Of a stretch of 9,760 nucleotides of DNA, positions 1-7,590 are shown in pieces. Under the pieces are notes generated by a model. The model was not told the DNA's origin and ran no database searches. It saw nothing but the letters and a program-made list of their open reading frames with translations. Every line of letters begins with the position of its first letter. The first letter of the stretch is position 1. The stretch lies in NCBI GenBank assembly GCA_003819975.1, contig RPPU01000120.1:1-9760 (forward strand), given 5' to 3'. A program made the position numbers and the translations under genes. Source of the DNA: Desulfobacteraceae bacterium (GTDB lineage Bacteria; Desulfobacterota; DSM-4660; Desulfatiglandales; HGW-15).

Positions 1-3000
1 AACCGCCGCAAGGGGAGCGATCCAAACAGCTTGAGCAGCGACCTGGTGACCGCAATTTATGAAGATCGTTCCGGGGCGCTGTGGATCGGCACTTTTGCCG
101 GCGGGCTGAATAAATTCGAAAAAGCCACGGGGCGGTTCACCCGCTATCAATCCAGTCCCGATCAACCGGGGTATTTAAGCGGCGAGGATGTGCGCGCGAT
201 CCTGGAAGACCGTTCCGGAACACTTTGGGTCGGCACCAATGCCGGGCTCAATAAATTTGATAAAGACCGGCAGACATTTGTCGTTTACAAAAATAATCCC
301 AAAGATCCCCACAGCCTGAGTCATAATTTTGTTATGACTCTGCACGAAGACGAACATGGTTTTTTGTGGATCGGCACCCGCGGCGGTTTTAACAAATTCG
401 ACCCGGCATCGGGGCGATTCATCCGTTATGTGTCCGGTCCCGGATCACGGCAGGGTTTGACTCATAATGTCATCAGGAGTTTTTTTCGGGATCGAGCCGG
501 CGCGTTTTGGATCGGCACGGATAACGGCCTGACCCAGATGGAGCCAAAAACGGGCCGGTTTGCACAATATTTGTATCAGGTCGAAAATCCACAGGGTCTC
601 AGCAGTCCGCGCGTGTACGCCATCTGCGAAGACCGGGCCGGCGCCTATTGGGTGGGGACCTGGGGCGGGGGGGTCAACCGGTTCGATCGCAAAGCAGCCA
701 AATTCAGATTGCTGCAACATGACCCTAATAATCCTTTCAGCTTGAGCGTCAACAGCATTCAATCGCTTTATGAAGACCGCAACGGGATCGTTTGGATCGG
801 AACCAGCGGGGGCGGGCTTAATCGCCTGGACCGGTCCACTGGAAAAATAACCTGCTTTCAAAACAACCCTCGAGATCGGCACAGTTTGAGCGACAACATT
901 GTTTCGGCGCTGGGTGAGGACCGCCAAGGAGCATTATGGATCGGAACTTTCAGCGGCGGTCTAAACAAAATGGTTCAAGGCCGGAACGGTTTTATCCGTT
1001 ATCAGAATAAGCCCGAGGATCCGGCCAGTTTGAGCAACAACGATGTACGATCGATTCTGTTGGATTCCGACGGCACCTTATGGATCGGAACGTTCGGCGG
1101 CGGACTCAACCGGTTTGATCCGGCTACGGGCAAGTTTGTTCGCTATCAACCCGTGCCCAATGACCCCGCAAGCCTGAGCAGCCGGCGGATTCTCTGCATG
1201 ATCGAGGACCGCAATAAACAAATCTGGATCGGCACCTATGAGGGTCTAAACAAGTTAGAGCGCGTAAGCGGCCGTTTTGTGCGTTTTCGCTACGATCCCG
1301 GGAATCCGTCCGGTTTGAGCCATGACCAGGTCAGGGCCATTTATGAGGATTCCAAAGGTTTATTGTGGATTTCTACGGCGAATGGCTTGAATCAGTTCGA
1401 TCCGACCGGCGAAACATTCATTGCCTACGGCGCCCAAAACGGACTTCCTAACGACAGCATCGGAAGAGTATTGGAAGACCAACGGAACCGGCTTTGGATC
1501 AGCACTCAAGGCGGGATTTCCCGGTTCGATCCGGCTGTGAAGCAATTTCGCAATTACGATGCCGGAGACGGATTGCAGAGCGAGCAGTTTCAATTCCAAA
1601 GCGGTCTTAAAACCGGGGATGGGGAAATGTTTTTCGGCGGCCCCAACGGATTGAATGCGTTTTATGCGGAGCAGATTGTCGATAACCCCTATGTGCCGCC
1701 GGTGGCGCTGACCGGGCTTGAGATTTTCAACAAGCCGGCGCCGATTGGGGGAAAAGAGTCTCCGTTGCAAATGCAGATCAATGAAGTTGAGCGCATAACG
1801 CTTGCATATAAACAATCGGTATTCTCTTTCGAGTTCGCGGCCCTGAATTATCGGTTTCCGGAAAAGAATCAATACGCCTACAAGTTGGAAGGATTCGACC
1901 GGGAATGGAATTACGTGGACAGTACCCGGCGGCTGGCTACTTACACCAGTCTGCCTCCGGGGAATTATGTGTTTAGGGTCAAAGCCTCCAATAATGACGG
2001 GGTCTGGAACGAAGAGGGCAAAGCCGTGCGTGTCACCATTTTACCGCCTTGGTGGCGGACTTGGTGGGCCTATCTCATGTATGGTTTGTTCAGCGTCGGC
2101 CTGGTAGCGGGTATCGTGCATATGCGCACGCAATCCCAGGCCCGCATATTGGCTCAAAAGCAGAAAGAGTTGGACCGGGAACGGCTGGTGACGGAACGCT
2201 TGCAACGTCTGGACGAGCTCAAAGACGAGTTTTTGGTTAATACGTCCCATGAATTGCGCACGCCGTTGCACGGGATTATCGGGCTCACGGAATCGCTTAT
2301 TTCCGGGGCGGTCGGGCCGGTAAACGCCAAAGTAAAAGCCAATTTGCGGATGGTGGTTTCCAACAGCAAGCGCTTAAGCAATCTCATCGACGATGTGCTG
2401 GATTGGTCGCGCCTCAAACATAAAGAGATCGAACTCAAACCGGCTCCCCTGGATATACGCTCGGTGGCCGAGGTGGTTCTGGCCGCTTTTCGGCCATTGA
2501 TCGGCAATAAAGAACTGCAATTGATCAATGCCGTGCCCTCCGATCTGCCGCTGGTGACGGCCGATGAAACTCGCGTGCAGCAGATTTTATATAATTTAAT
2601 CGGCAATGCCGTCAAATTCACGGACCACGGGTCGGTCACGGTTTCGGCAACCCACCAGGCCGATCAGGTTTCAATTGCCGTGCGCGATACCGGCATTGGA
2701 ATTTCAGCGGAACAACTAGACCAGATTTTCGATGCTTTTACGCAATTGGATTTCACCGCCACCCGAAAATACGGCGGGGTCGGTTTGGGTCTCGGGATCA
2801 CCAAGCAATTGGTTGAATTGCACGGGGGTTCGATTCGGGTGGAATCCGTGCTCCGGCAAGGTTCCTGCTTCACTTTTTACATGCCGGTCCATATGGATCA
2901 AACAACACTCCCGCGAGCCAAAGCGCCCGAATTAAAGGAACGGGCCACTCCTCATCTCCAGGCGGACGTATCCGAAAATCCGGACGGGGCCCAGAGCGAA

Positions 3001-4929
3001 TCCGGGCAACAAGCGGCGCACATTTTGGTTGTGGATGACGAGCCGGTCAATCTGCAGGTTGTGCGTAATTATTTGTCGCTGCACTATTTCCAAATTACGA
3101 CCTGTTCCAGCGGGCCGGAGGCCCTGGCCGCCGTTCAAAAAGAAAAACCCGATTTGATTTTGTTGGACCTGATGATGCCGCGCATGTCGGGATATGAAGT
3201 CAGCCGCAAGCTGCGCGAAACCTATAATCACATCGAATTGCCCATTTTAATGCTGACCGTCAAAAACCATATTCGGGGCTTGATTAACGCCTTTGACGCG
3301 GGGGTCAACGACTATCTGATCAAGCCGTTTGAAAAAGACGAATTGCTGGTACGCGTTAATGCGTTGCTGGCTTTGAAGCAATCCCAGGAAGCTTTGGGTG
3401 AAAGCGAAAAGAAATATCGCAGTCTTTTCGAAAAGTCCCGGGACGCGATTTATATGGCCAGGCTGGATGGATTTTTACTGGATTACAATCGGGCCATGAT
3501 GGATTTGTTGGGTTACACCCGCAAAGAAACGGAAGAACTCGATCTGATGAGTGCTTTTGCCAATCCGGATGAAAAACGAATGTTCCGCGAGCAGCTTGAA
3601 AAAGAGGGTGCGGTCAAGGATTTCGAAATCAAGTTGCGCCGGAAAGACGGCCGGGAAATAGATTGTCTGCAAAGCGCCGCGGTTTGGCGCGATAAAGACG
3701 GAATGCTTTTGGGTTATCAAGGTTTTATCCGGGACATTACGGAGCGGAAAAGACTGGAATCGCAACTGGTGCAGGCTCAGAAAATGGAAGCGATCGGGAC
3801 CTTGGCCGGAGGCATTGCCCACGACTTCAACAACATTGTCGGCATTATTCTGGGGTATACGGAAATAGCGCTCATGGAAGCTTCGGAAGAAAGCCCGATG
3901 GTCCCAAAACTGCAAGAAGTGCTGAAAGCAGGCGAACGGGCCCGGGATTTGATCAGGCAGATCCTGGCTTTCAGCGCGCGTAGCGAACAGGATCGCCGGC
4001 CCGTCAATATCGGCAGCATCGCCAGGGACGTTGTGAAACTGCTGCGGGCTTCATTGCCTTCAACCATCGAGATCCGTCAGGACATCGACAAGGATGCCGG
4101 ACCGGTTTTGGCCGATCCGACCCAGATCCACCAAGTGCTTATGAACCTGGGCGTCAATGCCGGTCATGCCATGCGGCAAAAAGGCGGTGTGTTGAGTGTC
4201 GCTCTGGCCCGGGTGTCATTGGGGGAGAATGAAATTAAGGAGTATCCCGATTTGCAAGCCGGAACATTCTGTAAATTAACGGTTCAGGATACGGGGTCCG
4301 GCATTGATCCGGCGGTGATCGACCGGATTTTCGAACCTTATTTCACGACCAAGGGCCCGGGCGAGGGGACCGGTTTGGGATTGGCGGTGGTGCACGGGAT
4401 CGTCAAGGGCCATAAAGGCAGCATCCGGGTTCAGAGCGAGCCGGGCAAGGGCGCTGTCTTTGAAGTATTATTGGCCGTCGTTCCGAGCAGTGACCGGCCC
4501 CAGGAAGTAAAGGGCAAGAAACTGGAGCGTGGGAACAACGAACGTATCTTGCTCGTGGATGACGAGCCGCTGCTGCTGGATACCATGGAAATCATGTTAA
4601 GGAGTATCGGGTACCGGGTTACGGCTCAAGCCCACAGCGCGGAAGCGATGCAAATGTTTCAGGCTCATCCGGATGATTTTGATTTGGTGATCACGGACCA
4701 GACCATGCCGGAAATGACCGGAGTGGAGCTGGCCCGGGCCCTATTGCAAATCAAGGCGACTGTTCCCATTATTCTTTGCACCGGATTCAGCGAGCTGGTT
4801 TCGCCGGATCAAGCCAAGATAATGGGCGTGCGCGAGTTTCTTTACAAACCGATCGGAATTCACGATTTGGCCCGGATTGTGAAGAAAGCCCTGGAAAGCA
4901 GTACAAGATCGAAATCAGACCAGGGTTGA
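1..4929 (+). CDS. Giant Reg_prop/Y_Y_Y sensor with two histidine kinases and two receivers (5' partial)
   Basis: Membrane sensor likely to read a periplasmic signal and autophosphorylate in the cytoplasm. The frame is open from base 1 and already reads a blade-like DPNSLS stretch, so the true start lies upstream and the TTG at 31 is internal. Order seen: Reg_prop blades 1-1660 (W-[IV]-[GS]-T motifs); Y_Y_Y domain about 1798-2045; one membrane helix about 2062-2121; short coiled linker; HisKA with phospho-His at 2248 (SHELRTPL); HATPase with N-box Asn 2605 and DTGIGI from 2686; receiver 1 with phospho-Asp 3166, Thr 3256, Lys 3322; PAS about 3403-3750; second HisKA with His 3820 (AHDFNN, NtrB-like); HATPase with Asn 4156 and DTGSGI from 4288; receiver 2 with Asp 4696, Thr 4780, Lys 4846. 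All key residues are present, so both kinases look active. No HPt or DNA-binding domain is visible, unlike HTCS regulators ending in an AraC-type helix-turn-helix. Ligand and partner are unknown. Confidence 0.95.
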   Translation, partial: NRRKGSDPNSLSSDLVTAIYEDRSGALWIGTFAGGLNKFEKATGRFTRYQSSPDQPGYLSGEDVRAILEDRSGTLWVGTNAGLNKFDKDRQTFVVYKNNPKDPHSLSHNFVMTLHEDEHGFLWIGTRGGFNKFDPASGRFIRYVSGPGSRQGLTHNVIRSFFRDRAGAFWIGTDNGLTQMEPKTGRFAQYLYQVENPQGLSSPRVYAICEDRAGAYWVGTWGGGVNRFDRKAAKFRLLQHDPNNPFSLSVNSIQSLYEDRNGIVWIGTSGGGLNRLDRSTGKITCFQNNPRDRHSLSDNIVSALGEDRQGALWIGTFSGGLNKMVQGRNGFIRYQNKPEDPASLSNNDVRSILLDSDGTLWIGTFGGGLNRFDPATGKFVRYQPVPNDPASLSSRRILCMIEDRNKQIWIGTYEGLNKLERVSGRFVRFRYDPGNPSGLSHDQVRAIYEDSKGLLWISTANGLNQFDPTGETFIAYGAQNGLPNDSIGRVLEDQRNRLWISTQGGISRFDPAVKQFRNYDAGDGLQSEQFQFQSGLKTGDGEMFFGGPNGLNAFYAEQIVDNPYVPPVALTGLEIFNKPAPIGGKESPLQMQINEVERITLAYKQSVFSFEFAALNYRFPEKNQYAYKLEGFDREWNYVDSTRRLATYTSLPPGNYVFRVKASNNDGVWNEEGKAVRVTILPPWWRTWWAYLMYGLFSVGLVAGIVHMRTQSQARILAQKQKELDRERLVTERLQRLDELKDEFLVNTSHELRTPLHGIIGLTESLISGAVGPVNAKVKANLRMVVSNSKRLSNLIDDVLDWSRLKHKEIELKPAPLDIRSVAEVVLAAFRPLIGNKELQLINAVPSDLPLVTADETRVQQILYNLIGNAVKFTDHGSVTVSATHQADQVSIAVRDTGIGISAEQLDQIFDAFTQLDFTATRKYGGVGLGLGITKQLVELHGGSIRVESVLRQGSCFTFYMPVHMDQTTLPRAKAPELKERATPHLQADVSENPDGAQSESGQQAAHILVVDDEPVNLQVVRNYLSLHYFQITTCSSGPEALAAVQKEKPDLILLDLMMPRMSGYEVSRKLRETYNHIELPILMLTVKNHIRGLINAFDAGVNDYLIKPFEKDELLVRVNALLALKQSQEALGESEKKYRSLFEKSRDAIYMARLDGFLLDYNRAMMDLLGYTRKETEELDLMSAFANPDEKRMFREQLEKEGAVKDFEIKLRRKDGREIDCLQSAAVWRDKDGMLLGYQGFIRDITERKRLESQLVQAQKMEAIGTLAGGIAHDFNNIVGIILGYTEIALMEASEESPMVPKLQEVLKAGERARDLIRQILAFSARSEQDRRPVNIGSIARDVVKLLRASLPSTIEIRQDIDKDAGPVLADPTQIHQVLMNLGVNAGHAMRQKGGVLSVALARVSLGENEIKEYPDLQAGTFCKLTVQDTGSGIDPAVIDRIFEPYFTTKGPGEGTGLGLAVVHGIVKGHKGSIRVQSEPGKGAVFEVLLAVVPSSDRPQEVKGKKLERGNNERILLVDDEPLLLDTMEIMLRSIGYRVTAQAHSAEAMQMFQAHPDDFDLVITDQTMPEMTGVELARALLQIKATVPIILCTGFSELVSPDQAKIMGVREFLYKPIGIHDLARIVKKALESSTRSKSDQG
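61..1660 (+). repeat. Tandem Reg_prop beta-propeller blades inside the sensor gene
   Basis: Eleven W-[IV]-[GS]-T blade motifs have their Trp codons at 82, 226, 367, 508, 649, 793, 937, 1081, 1225, 1366 and 1495. Spacing is 47-48 codons throughout, except 43 for the last step. Most units have DPxSLS about 24 residues before the Trp, then a Y/L-E-D-R-x-G stretch, then GGGLNRF-like residues after it. A degenerate twelfth unit (FGGPNGLNAF, from 1633) closes the array. Related periplasmic sensors usually have about 14 blades forming two seven-bladed propellers, so two or more blades probably lie upstream of the window. The repeat is also visible in the DNA, for example around 937 and 1081. Confidence 0.9.
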
Positions 4930-4956
4930 AAAGGATTGAAGATTTATTCACCGCCC

Positions 4957-4999
4957 ACTCGCTGGGCTCGTTCGAGGCACAGAGAGCGCCGAGGGGAAG
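4957..4999. repeat. Short repeat-like element upstream of the CARDB gene
   Basis: The gap between the first two genes contains TCGCTGGGC (4959-4967), a small CTCG-TT-CGAG dyad (4967-4976), GAGGCA (4974-4979), then two imperfect 9-base units, CACAGAGAG and CGCCGAGGG (4979-4996). The TCGCTG[G/C]GC...GAGGCA arrangement recurs at 6278-6292, downstream of the same gene. The ribosome-binding region of the CARDB gene overlaps the 3' end of this element. It resembles dispersed intergenic repeats found in some environmental genomes; that classification is inferred. Confidence 0.4.
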
Positions 5000-5007
5000 A
5001 AAAAATT

Positions 5008-6189
5008 ATGAATCACATTAAAATGAAAACAATAGCAATTTTGATTTTTTTAGCCGGTTTCATAATGATTGGTTGGGCCGGCACTCCTCCGGTTAAAAAA
5101 ACTCTATCTGCGCCGGTTCAAGTCCAAAAACCCGTTCCCGTTAATCCGCCGCCGGAGCAGCCTTTGGGCAAGCTGATTATCACGAGTCCCAAGCCGGGCG
5201 ATTATCTGGTGGCGGGCCGGGAGTTCGTGATCCAATGGTCGGCCGAGGGGTATGTGCCGGAGAAATGCGTTCGGATCGCGTATATTCAAATGCCTTTTGC
5301 GCCGTTTGAAATCAATCCGAGGGTTTGCGTGAACGGGTATCGCTGGAATGTGCCCGCGAATATGTTGGGCGATAATTATTATATTCAGCTTACAACGCTG
5401 GATCAAAAAATCAAGGTTCGGAGCGAGCGCTTCAGCATCATGAGCGGAAAACCCGATCTCGATTTCTATTCCTGGAGCACGATTCCCAAGAATCCGACCA
5501 CCGCCGACCGCGACAATCTGAAATTGAATGCAACGATTATCAACAAGCAGGCCGGTAAATCCGTTCCCTGTCAGGCGCGGATCACGTTCGGTCCCCAAAA
5601 TGGAAATGCATCTCAACTCGTCAGCAAGATATTCGACGTACCGACGCTCAATATGGGTGACCGGCACACGATTTCACTGGCCTGGCCGCCGGGTGCGTCT
5701 TTGAGTCCGGGAGGGTATTCATTCCAGGTCGATCTGGACATCACCCATGTAGTCGATGAACAGAGCGAGGGCAATAATCATATTGACCAATATGTTTTGG
5801 TGCAGGGCCTTCCGAACCTGGTGGTTTGCGTTAAAGACCGGCTGGAGGCGATCACAACCAAGGAAGCAAAACTCAGGGCAATCGTAAAGAACACCGGAGA
5901 GGTGACGTCCGGGATATCGATCGCGCGTTGGCGGATCGAAGGGCACGGCACGCAGAATTTTAATGTGCCGAATCTGGGTCCGGGACAAACATTTGAGATC
6001 AAGCGTGAGGTGATCTGGCTCACCGGCGGCACGGACAATTTCACCGTTGAAGTCGACAAGAACAACCAGGTGCGGGAGCTGTCGGAAACGGACAATGTAA
6101 AAAACGGCACCATTAAAAGACATGTCTGGGGCACGCCAGTCGCGCCTTTTGACAACAGTCCGAAGTGCCCGGAATACGGGATTAATTGA
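5008..6189 (+). CDS. Secreted Kre9/KNH-like and double CARDB domain protein
   Basis: Exported beta-sandwich protein of 393 residues with no catalytic motif seen. The ATG at 5008 is chosen because a purine-rich GAGGGGAAG (4991-4999) precedes it and a signal peptide follows directly: basic start, hydrophobic run at about residues 9-23, likely cleavage after WAG (25). An in-frame TTG at 4936 would add a charged stretch encoded by repeat-like DNA. A Pro-rich linker (35-53) leads to a Kre9/KNH-like domain (about 56-144: ITSPKPGD, FVIQWS, DNYYIQL), with Cys87 and Cys107 possibly disulfide-bonded. Two CARDB domains follow (about 148-264 and 268-370), each with the typical acidic-Asn turn (VDEQSEGNN, VRELSETDN). 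Such domains usually mediate adhesion or scaffold surface proteins. There is no lipobox, sortase motif or C-terminal helix, so the product is probably periplasmic or released. It sits 78 bases after the sensor gene, so co-transcription is plausible but unproven. Confidence 0.85.
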   Translation: MNHIKMKTIAILIFLAGFIMIGWAGTPPVKKTLSAPVQVQKPVPVNPPPEQPLGKLIITSPKPGDYLVAGREFVIQWSAEGYVPEKCVRIAYIQMPFAPFEINPRVCVNGYRWNVPANMLGDNYYIQLTTLDQKIKVRSERFSIMSGKPDLDFYSWSTIPKNPTTADRDNLKLNATIINKQAGKSVPCQARITFGPQNGNASQLVSKIFDVPTLNMGDRHTISLAWPPGASLSPGGYSFQVDLDITHVVDEQSEGNNHIDQYVLVQGLPNLVVCVKDRLEAITTKEAKLRAIVKNTGEVTSGISIARWRIEGHGTQNFNVPNLGPGQTFEIKREVIWLTGGTDNFTVEVDKNNQVRELSETDNVKNGTIKRHVWGTPVAPFDNSPKCPEYGIN

Positions 6190-6196
6190 AAAGCAT

Positions 6197-6292
6197 CAAA
6201 AGAGCTTTTTAACCGCAGATTTCCACAGATTGCCGCAGATTTTTTGCCCGCTCGACACGAGCGGGCAAAAGAGCTCATCGCTGCGCGAGGCA
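6197..6292. repeat. Composite intergenic repeat: tandem decamers plus palindrome
   Basis: Three consecutive 10-base units differ at only a few positions: CCGCAGATTT (6213-6222), CCACAGATTG (6223-6232) and CCGCAGATTT (6233-6242). They are followed at once by a perfect 13-bp inverted repeat (6242-6254 and 6258-6270, loop ACA). The block is bracketed by a 10-base direct repeat, CAAAAGAGCT, at 6197-6206 and 6266-6275. A TCGCTGCGC-GAGGCA segment (6278-6292) matches one upstream of the preceding gene. No open frame through it looks like a real protein. The organisation suggests a dispersed REP/MITE-like intergenic element, but its copy number elsewhere is unknown. Confidence 0.55.
6242..6270. other. 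Perfect 13-bp palindrome with 3-base loop
   Basis: The left arm TTTTGCCCGCTCG (6242-6254) and right arm CGAGCGGGCAAAA (6258-6270) are exact reverse complements around ACA. The hairpin would be very stable. On either strand, however, the T-run precedes the stem and an A-run follows it, so it lacks the 3' U-tract of a normal intrinsic terminator. It could be an mRNA-end protecting hairpin for the CARDB gene, a protein-binding dyad, or part of the surrounding repeat. Confidence 0.6.
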
Positions 6293-6401
6293 GAAAAAGG
6301 TCGTAAAAAAGGCAAACATAAGCAGCTTCTTGGATTTATCGCACCACAAAAAACTATATTTTTAAGAATAAGAAATAATCATAAAAAGTTGAAAGAATAA
6401 A

Positions 6402-7469
6402 ATGAAATTTCAAACATCAAATGTAAGCCGCGGCTATGCCGTGGCCTTGCTCAGCTCGGTGATTTTATCGACCACGGCCATTTTTATTCGGCATCTGACC
6501 CAGACCTATCAAATGCCTGCTTTGGTGCTGGCGTTTTGGCGGGAAGGGTTTGTCGTCCTGACCTTGCTGGTCGTATTGGGTGTGGCGCGGCCGGCTCTGT
6601 TGGCTGTAAAACAATTGAATCTGTTTTATGTGGTGATCTACGGTTTTGTGCTGTCGTTATTCAATGCCACCTGGACTTTATCGGTCGCCTTGAACGGCGC
6701 GGCTGTTTCCACAGTTCTGGTTTATTGTTCGGCCGCGTTTACGGCCCTGCTGGGATGGTGGTTTTTGAAGGAAGAACTGGGCTGGGGTAAGATCCTGGCG
6801 GTGGTTTTATGCCTCGCCGGGTGCGTGTTGGTTGCGGATGCGTTGAATGCAACGGTCTGGCGTACAAATCTTTTGGGCATTTTTACCGGCATCTCTGCAG
6901 GTTTGTGTTACGCGGTCTATTCCTTGATGGGTCGTTCGGCTTCGCAACGCGGTTTAAACCCCTGGACGATCGTGTTTTACACCTTTGGTATTGCCATGTG
7001 TTTTATGCTGGCCTACAATCTTTTACCCGGGGGATTTTTACCCGGCACCGCCGCCAAACCGACGGATATGTTTTGGCTGGGAAAGGCCGCAAAAGGATGG
7101 ATCGTTTTATTTCTCTTGGCGGCCGGGCCGACCCTGCTGGGTTTCGGCTTGTACAATGTCAGTCTCAGTCTCCTGCCTGCCAGCGTGACCAACCTGATCC
7201 TGACTTCGGAACCGGTCTTTACCGCAATCCTCGCTTTCTTTTTATTCAACGAGCGCTTGAGCGGAATCCAAATCATCGGTAGTATTTTGATTCTATCCGG
7301 GGTCGTTTTTCTCAGAGTCTACGAGCTATTTATTGCCGATCAAGCGTCATTAGGGGTTACTGACGCGCAAAGAGATGAACTGGATCGGCGACTTGCCGCT
7401 CATAAAGCGGCTCCGGAAGAAGGACAATCATGGGGTGCAATTAAAGAGAAGCTTGAACAGAAGAAGTGA
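6402..7469 (+). CDS. EamA/DMT-family transporter with antitoxin-like C-terminal tail
   Basis: Inner-membrane protein of 355 residues, probably a metabolite or amino-acid exporter of the drug/metabolite transporter superfamily; the substrate cannot be told. About ten hydrophobic helices fall in two EamA repeats (roughly residues 12-145 and 157-306). The second repeat carries the hallmark SEPVFTAILAFFLFNERL followed by IIGSILILSGV. The ATG at 6402 has a weak AG-rich GAAAG (6391-6395) six bases upstream, and helix 1 begins about ten residues in. After the last helix, where many family members end soon, a charged soluble tail of about 42 residues continues (7341-7466). It resembles the C-terminal half of the 'addiction module component' family. 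An intrinsic terminator lies about 50 bases past the stop. The 212-base upstream gap with repeats suggests its own promoter. Confidence 0.93.
   Translation: MKFQTSNVSRGYAVALLSSVILSTTAIFIRHLTQTYQMPALVLAFWREGFVVLTLLVVLGVARPALLAVKQLNLFYVVIYGFVLSLFNATWTLSVALNGAAVSTVLVYCSAAFTALLGWWFLKEELGWGKILAVVLCLAGCVLVADALNATVWRTNLLGIFTGISAGLCYAVYSLMGRSASQRGLNPWTIVFYTFGIAMCFMLAYNLLPGGFLPGTAAKPTDMFWLGKAAKGWIVLFLLAAGPTLLGFGLYNVSLSLLPASVTNLILTSEPVFTAILAFFLFNERLSGIQIIGSILILSGVVFLRVYELFIADQASLGVTDAQRDELDRRLAAHKAAPEEGQSWGAIKEKLEQKK
7341..7466 (+). other. Antitoxin-like C-terminal extension of the transporter
   Basis: Residues 314-355 of the transporter include VTDAQRDELDRRLAAHKA, then APEEGQSWGAIKEKLE. From memory, this follows the pattern of the C-terminal half of putative addiction-module component antitoxins (Unstab_antitox type): a QRxELDRRL helix, an NP-x-x-G turn, then SW-x-x-(I/V)-K. 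The N-terminal half of that family is not present. No RelE/ParE-like toxin frame follows. It may be a captured fragment, or a cytoplasmic regulatory or turnover tail; the assignment is by eye only. Confidence 0.5.
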
Positions 7470-7520
7470 TGCCTGAATTGATTATTGATTCGGCAATTTT
7501 CCTATGCCATTTTTTCTCTT

Positions 7521-7547
7521 AAAAATCCGCTTTGAGCGGATTTTTTT
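7521..7547 (+). terminator. Intrinsic terminator after the transporter gene
   Basis: Perfect 11-bp stem AAAAATCCGCT (7521-7531) and AGCGGATTTTT (7535-7545) with loop TTG, running into a seven-T tract (7541-7547). It begins 51 bases after the transporter stop codon. The A-run on the left arm means it could also terminate transcription on the minus strand. Confidence 0.9.
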
Positions 7548-7554
7548 ATGAAGA

Positions 7555-7590
7555 TATCCTGCTGTTTTCGGCAGGATAGATTCATTTTTT
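7555..7590 (+). terminator. Possible second terminator hairpin
   Basis: TATCCTGC (7555-7562) pairs exactly with GCAGGATA (7571-7578) around an 8-base loop. A six-T run (7585-7590) follows, but only after a 6-base gap. It lies just downstream of the strong terminator and may back it up; the gap before the T-run makes it weaker. Confidence 0.45.

Noticed and set aside
31..33. TTG as the start codon of the sensor gene
   Set aside because: The frame is open from base 1 and the bases before 31 already encode a blade-type DPNS stretch leading into SLS; the TTG is an internal Leu codon of a repeat.
4936..5007. N-terminal extension of the CARDB protein from the TTG at 4936
   Set aside because: It would place about 24 charged residues before a clear signal peptide and is encoded by repeat-like intergenic DNA; the ATG at 5008 has a better ribosome-binding site.
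6213..6242. CRISPR-like short repeats
   Set aside because: The 10-base units are contiguous with no spacers, far shorter than CRISPR repeats, and no cas genes are present.
6330..6360. Possible promoter TTGGAT (6330-6335) and TATATT (6355-6360) for the transporter
   Set aside because: The 19-base spacing is too long and the -35 match is poor; AT-rich DNA offers several equally weak choices.
6122..6400. 92-residue + strand frame across the CARDB gene end and following gap
   Set aside because: It overlaps the CARDB gene in another frame and then translates the decamers and palindrome; the protein is low-complexity and Lys-rich with no family resemblance.
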